From Actinomycetes bacterium (GTDB lineage: Bacteria > Actinomycetota > Acidimicrobiia > Acidimicrobiales > RAAP-2), in the NCBI GenBank assembly GCA_021799915.1, contig JAJYZN010000117.1:1-8647 (forward strand): a stretch of DNA of 8,647 bases, read 5' to 3'. Under the pieces are notes generated by a model. That model ran no database searches. It had not been told where the DNA came from and was given only the letters and a program-made list of their open reading frames with translations. This document shows positions 5,729-8,647 of this stretch, piece after piece. Within the stretch, counting starts at the first letter, position 1. The number at the start of each line of letters is the position of its first letter. The translations under genes were made by a program, and so were the position numbers.

Positions 5729-5748
5729 GAGCTCGAGCCTGCGAGCTC
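5729..5748 (-). terminator. Hairpin immediately after acs stop codon
   Basis: GAGCTCG and CGAGCTC form a perfect 7-bp stem with a 6-base loop, three bases past the acs TGA. There is no U-tract. Its position suggests a U-less terminator or 3'-end protecting structure for acs. Confidence 0.4.
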
Positions 5749-5751
5749 CGC

Positions 5752-7797
5752 TCAGTCCTCCTCGCCGGTCCCGGCCGACCCCATCTTCTCGTCGATCATG
5801 GCCACCACGGTGGGGTCCAGCAGGGTCGTCACGTCACCCAGCTCGCGGTGCTCGGCCACGTCTCGCAGGAGGCGACGCATGATCTTGCCGCTGCGGGTCT
5901 TGGGCAGCTCGGGAGTGAGGAGTATCTGGCGGGGCTTGGCGATCGGACCGATAGTCTCGGCCACCGTGGCCCGGAGCTCGGCGACGAGGGCATCTCCCTG
6001 GGCGTCGTCGGCGACCGACGACTTCACGGTCACGAAGGCCACGATGGCCTGGCCCGTGGTGTCGTCAGAGGCCCCGACCACTGCCGCTTCGGCCACCGAA
6101 GGGTGGCCCACGATGGCGTGCTCGACTTCGGTGGTAGATATCCGGTGCCCGGAGATGTTCATGACGTCGTCCACCCGGCCGAGCAGCCAGAGGTCCCCGT
6201 CCTCGTCCTTCTTCGCCCCGTCTCCGGCGAAGTACCAGCCCGGAAAGCGCGACCAGTACGTCTCGAGATACCGCTCAGGGTCGCCCCATATCCCGCGCAG
6301 CATCCCCGGCCAGGGCTCGGTCATGACCAGGTAGCCCCCTTCGCCGCGCCCCACGGGCACCCCCTGGCCGTCGACGACTTCGGCACTGACCCCGGGGAAC
6401 GGGCGCATTGCAGCACCGGGCTTGGTGGAAGTGACCCCTGGGAGCGGGCTGATGAGCACGCCGCCGGTCTCCGTCTGCCACCAGGTGTCCACGATCGGGC
6501 AGCGGTCGCCACCCACGTACCGGCGGTACCACATCCATGCTTCGGGATTGATCGGCTCACCCACCGATCCGAGAACGCGCAGGCTGGTGAGGTCGTGGGC
6601 CTCGAGGTGCCCTTCACCCCACTTCATGAGCGTCCGGATGGTGGTGGGCGCGGTGTACAAGATGGTGACGCCGTATCGCTCCACGATCCTCCACCACCGG
6701 TCCTTTCCCCCGGCATCGGGCGTCCCCTCGTACATGACCGACGTGACACCGTTCGCCAGTGGGCCGTAGACGATGTAGCTGTGCCCGGTGACCCATCCGA
6801 TGTCAGCCGCCGTCCAGAACACGTCGACGTCGGGGCGGACGTCGAAGACGAGCCTGTGAGTCGTGGCCACGTGGACCAGGTACCCGCCGGTGGTGTGGAG
6901 GATCCCCTTCGGTTTCGCCGTGGTCCCGCTGGTGTACATGATGTAGAGGGGTTGCTCGGCGTCGAAGGACTGGGCCTCGTGGGTATCGGGCTGGCGATCG
7001 ACCAGCTCGTGCCACCACACGTCGCGCCCCCCCTCCCACTCCACCAGCTGGCCGGTCCGCCGGACGACGACCACCTTGCGGACTTCGGGGCACTGGAGCA
7101 GCGCCTGGTCGACATGAGCCTTGAGGGCCGATGCCGAACCCCGGCGATAGCCGCCGTCAGCGGTGACGACCACGTGGGCATCGGCGTCGAGGATCCGGCT
7201 CGACAGCGCTTCTGCAGAGAATCCACCGAACACCACCGAGTGGGGCGCACCCAGCCGGGCGCAGGCCAGCATCGCCACCACCGCCTCGGGGATCATGGGC
7301 ATGTAAATGGCGACACGGTCACCGGCGCAGACGCCGATCTCGGTCAACGCGTTTGCCGCCTGGCAGACCATCCTCTGGAGATCGGCGTAGGTGATGGTAC
7401 GGGTATCCCCTTCGGGCTCGCCCACCCAGTGGTACGCGACACGATCGCCATGGCCGGCTTCGACATGGCGGTCGACGCAGTTGTAGGCGGCGTTCAGACG
7501 CCCCCCGACGAACCACTTGGCATAGGGCAGCTCCCACTCGAGCACCTGGTCCCAGTGGTGGTCCCACGTGAGATGCTCGGCCTGACGGGCCCACCAGGCC
7601 AACGGGTCGGCCGCCGCTTCGTCGTAGATCCCGGGTTGGGCCAGCGCAGTGGCGGCCAGCGCCTCGGGGGGATCGAACCGGCGGTGCTCGTGGAGGAGAG
7701 CCGAGAGGGTCTCGCTCGGGCCGGCGGTGGAGCCGCTGGCCGGGGAGCTGCTGGTCGGGGAGCCGCTGGCGGACGGCGCCGGTTCGTGATCGGTCAT
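5752..7797 (-). CDS. acs: Acetyl-CoA synthetase (acetate--CoA ligase, AMP-forming)
   Basis: Converts acetate, ATP and CoA to acetyl-CoA, AMP and PPi through acetyl-AMP. 681 residues from ATG 7797. Order: a Ser/Pro-rich tail (about 1-28), the acetyl-CoA synthetase N-terminal region (about 30-90), the AMP-binding domain, and a mobile C-terminal domain. Motifs: nucleotide loop YTSGTTAKPKG (288-298; most relatives have SGSTGKPKG), DTWWQTETGG with W439/W440 (the tryptophan that limits the pocket to acetate in known Acs), hinge region GRVDDVMNISGHR ending at R552, and PKTRSGK with K638, the lysine needed for adenylation and regulated by acetylation in many bacteria. Start 7797 is chosen over ATG 7854 because GGGGGAG precedes it by 4 nt and the extra 19 residues look non-conserved. 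A TACGGT -10-like element is at 7842-7847. Divergent from the amidohydrolase; followed by a hairpin at 5729-5748. Confidence 0.97.
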   Translation of the reverse strand: MTDHEPAPSASGSPTSSSPASGSTAGPSETLSALLHEHRRFDPPEALAATALAQPGIYDEAAADPLAWWARQAEHLTWDHHWDQVLEWELPYAKWFVGGRLNAAYNCVDRHVEAGHGDRVAYHWVGEPEGDTRTITYADLQRMVCQAANALTEIGVCAGDRVAIYMPMIPEAVVAMLACARLGAPHSVVFGGFSAEALSSRILDADAHVVVTADGGYRRGSASALKAHVDQALLQCPEVRKVVVVRRTGQLVEWEGGRDVWWHELVDRQPDTHEAQSFDAEQPLYIMYTSGTTAKPKGILHTTGGYLVHVATTHRLVFDVRPDVDVFWTAADIGWVTGHSYIVYGPLANGVTSVMYEGTPDAGGKDRWWRIVERYGVTILYTAPTTIRTLMKWGEGHLEAHDLTSLRVLGSVGEPINPEAWMWYRRYVGGDRCPIVDTWWQTETGGVLISPLPGVTSTKPGAAMRPFPGVSAEVVDGQGVPVGRGEGGYLVMTEPWPGMLRGIWGDPERYLETYWSRFPGWYFAGDGAKKDEDGDLWLLGRVDDVMNISGHRISTTEVEHAIVGHPSVAEAAVVGASDDTTGQAIVAFVTVKSSVADDAQGDALVAELRATVAETIGPIAKPRQILLTPELPKTRSGKIMRRLLRDVAEHRELGDVTTLLDPTVVAMIDEKMGSAGTGEED
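7729..7773 (-). repeat. In-frame 15-bp tandem repeat in the Acs N-terminus
   Basis: Three units of 15 bp, ggagccgctggccgg, ggagctgctggtcgg and ggagccgctggcgga on the plus strand, encode pentapeptide units of PASGS/PTSSS type at residues 9-23. They lie in the disordered tail before the conserved domain, so copy-number change should be tolerated. Confidence 0.7.
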
Positions 7798-7841
7798 GGT
7801 GCTCCCCCTGGTACTCGTCGGGTCCTGCTCGAACCCCTTCC

Positions 7842-7847
7842 ACCGTA
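7842..7847 (-). promoter_or_regulatory. TACGGT -10-like element of acs
   Basis: The minus strand reads GGTACGGTGG, a TACNNT-type -10 match 44 nt before ATG 7797. That leaves a leader of about 38 nt holding the ribosome-binding site. No clear -35 element is seen. Confidence 0.3.
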
Positions 7848-7872
7848 CCGACATCGGGAAGCCCCCGGAACT

Positions 7873-7894
7873 CCAGCCGCGCCGGGCCGGCTGG
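7873..7894. other. Inverted repeat in the divergent acs/amidohydrolase gap
   Basis: CCAGCCG (7873-7879) and CGGCTGG (7888-7894) form a perfect 7-bp inverted repeat with an 8-base spacer, near the middle of the 172-bp gap between divergent genes. It could be an operator for a dimeric regulator of either gene, or a chance GC-rich palindrome. Confidence 0.3.
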
Positions 7895-7933
7895 CAGGGG
7901 ACCTCGGCGGGCAGCGCAGTCCAGCTCCGCCGT

Positions 7934-7939
7934 TAGAGT
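7934..7939 (+). promoter_or_regulatory. TAGAGT -10-like element of the amidohydrolase gene
   Basis: GTTAGAGTCG carries a TANNNT hexamer 30 nt before ATG 7970 and resembles the GCTAGCGTCGG motif of the thioesterase and AhpD-like genes. No -35 hexamer is evident at the expected distance. Confidence 0.3.
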
Positions 7940-7969
7940 CGCGATGAGCTCGAGGCGGGAGGACGTTTC

Positions 7970-8647
7970 ATGGATGCGAACCCGGGAACCACGATCGAGG
8001 ATCGCCATCTGATCGAAGAGGCAAGCGCTCTCTTGGACGACGCCGTGTCCCTGAGGCGGACGTTGCACGCCCATCCGGAGCTCGGACTGGACCTGCCGGT
8101 CACCCGGGACACCGTGCTGGCCTCGCTCGAGGGGCTCGACTTGGAGATCTGGACCGGCGCTGCGGTGAGCTCGGTCGTAGCCGTGCTCGAAGGGGACCGT
8201 CCCGGCCCGACCACCCTGCTGAGAGCCGACATGGATGCCCTACCCATGTCCGAAGACACCGGCCTGCCATTCGCTTCTGAAGTGCCCGACGCCATGCACT
8301 CGTGCGGTCACGACGCCCATACGGCGATGCTGGCTACCGCAGCCCGGCTCCTCTCCGCTCGGCGTGACGAGGTGGCCGGGAGGATCGCCTTCATGTTCCA
8401 GCCCGGTGAGGAGGGATTCGGTGGCGCCAAGGCCATGCTGGACGAAGGGCTGCTCACCAGGATCGGGGGTGCAGATCGGGCCTTCGCCATCCACGTGACG
8501 CCGCTCATCCCGTCTGGAATGGTGGCAGGACGGGCCGGAGCCTTCATGGCATCGGTCGACACGATGGAGGCGGTGATCACCGGGCGTGGCGGCCATGCCT
8601 CGATGCCTCACGACGCCATCGACCCGATCCCGGTGGCCAGCGAGATC
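7970..8647 (+). CDS. M20D-family amidohydrolase (hippurate / N-acyl-amino-acid hydrolase type), 3' partial
   Basis: Metal-dependent hydrolase of amide bonds in N-acyl amino acids or related substrates; the exact substrate is not readable. The first 226 residues are present and the frame is open at the window edge; the family is usually about 390-430 residues. ATG 7970 is set by GGAGGA (7958-7963) 6 nt upstream. The N-terminus has the family's LRRTLHAHPELG (28-39). The dimetal site is intact so far: LRADMDALPM (84-93), SCGHDAH with C112 and H114, PGEEG with E147 as the likely catalytic base and E148 as ligand, and H175 in AIHV. The spacing fits the Cys-containing M20D group (IAA-amino acid and hippurate hydrolases). 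GRGGHASMPH with H209 opens the dimerisation domain. The last metal-binding histidine lies beyond the window. No signal peptide, so cytoplasmic. Divergent from acs. Confidence 0.95.
   Translation, partial: MDANPGTTIEDRHLIEEASALLDDAVSLRRTLHAHPELGLDLPVTRDTVLASLEGLDLEIWTGAAVSSVVAVLEGDRPGPTTLLRADMDALPMSEDTGLPFASEVPDAMHSCGHDAHTAMLATAARLLSARRDEVAGRIAFMFQPGEEGFGGAKAMLDEGLLTRIGGADRAFAIHVTPLIPSGMVAGRAGAFMASVDTMEAVITGRGGHASMPHDAIDPIPVASEI

Noticed and set aside
4888..7947. Open reading frame of over 1000 codons on the plus strand
   Set aside because: It lies antisense to acs, whose motifs are unmistakable, and also covers the thioesterase start, the terminator and the small ORF. Its product is Arg/Gly/Pro/His-rich with no domain, as expected from the mirror frame of a high-GC gene.

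Overview
The window is very GC-rich, with strong G/C preference at third codon positions. It suggests a high-GC Gram-positive actinobacterium. An Acidimicrobiia-like lineage is my best guess, because the surface protein carries GYWxVxxDGGIFxFG repeats of a kind common there, alongside a CYP124/125-type P450. This is inference from protein style, not a phylogenetic result.

Layout: (1) 1-2295, minus: the first 765 residues of a secreted or surface protein that runs off the left edge. It has a signal peptide, a glycine-rich domain, three Ig-like repeats and the start of a 42-residue repeat array. (2) 2413-3705, plus: a complete cytochrome P450, divergent from the surface protein. (3) 3706-3781: a short convergent gap holding a 20-bp tandem duplication bracketed by a 7-bp inverted repeat. 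(4) 3782-4141, minus: an AhpD/carboxymuconolactone decarboxylase-family protein. (5) 4317-5162, minus: a double-hotdog acyl-CoA thioesterase. (6) 5163-5751: no long gene on either strand that I believe, but a 55-codon minus-strand ORF with a good ribosome-binding site (5224-5391), preceded by a strong intrinsic terminator (5470-5497) and a stretch rich in inverted repeats back to a possible promoter near 5693. (7) 5752-7797, minus: acetyl-CoA synthetase. (8) 7970-8647, plus: the first 226 residues of an M20D amidohydrolase, cut by the right edge.

The metabolic genes (P450, thioesterase, acetyl-CoA synthetase, amidohydrolase) would fit lipid or acyl-CoA turnover and acetate activation. They are not one operon: directions alternate and most have their own promoter-like sequence, so I claim no shared pathway. 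The part least explained by known families is the structured leader, terminator and small ORF between acs and the thioesterase. The surface protein is unusual mainly in its combination of modules and its low-complexity DNA.
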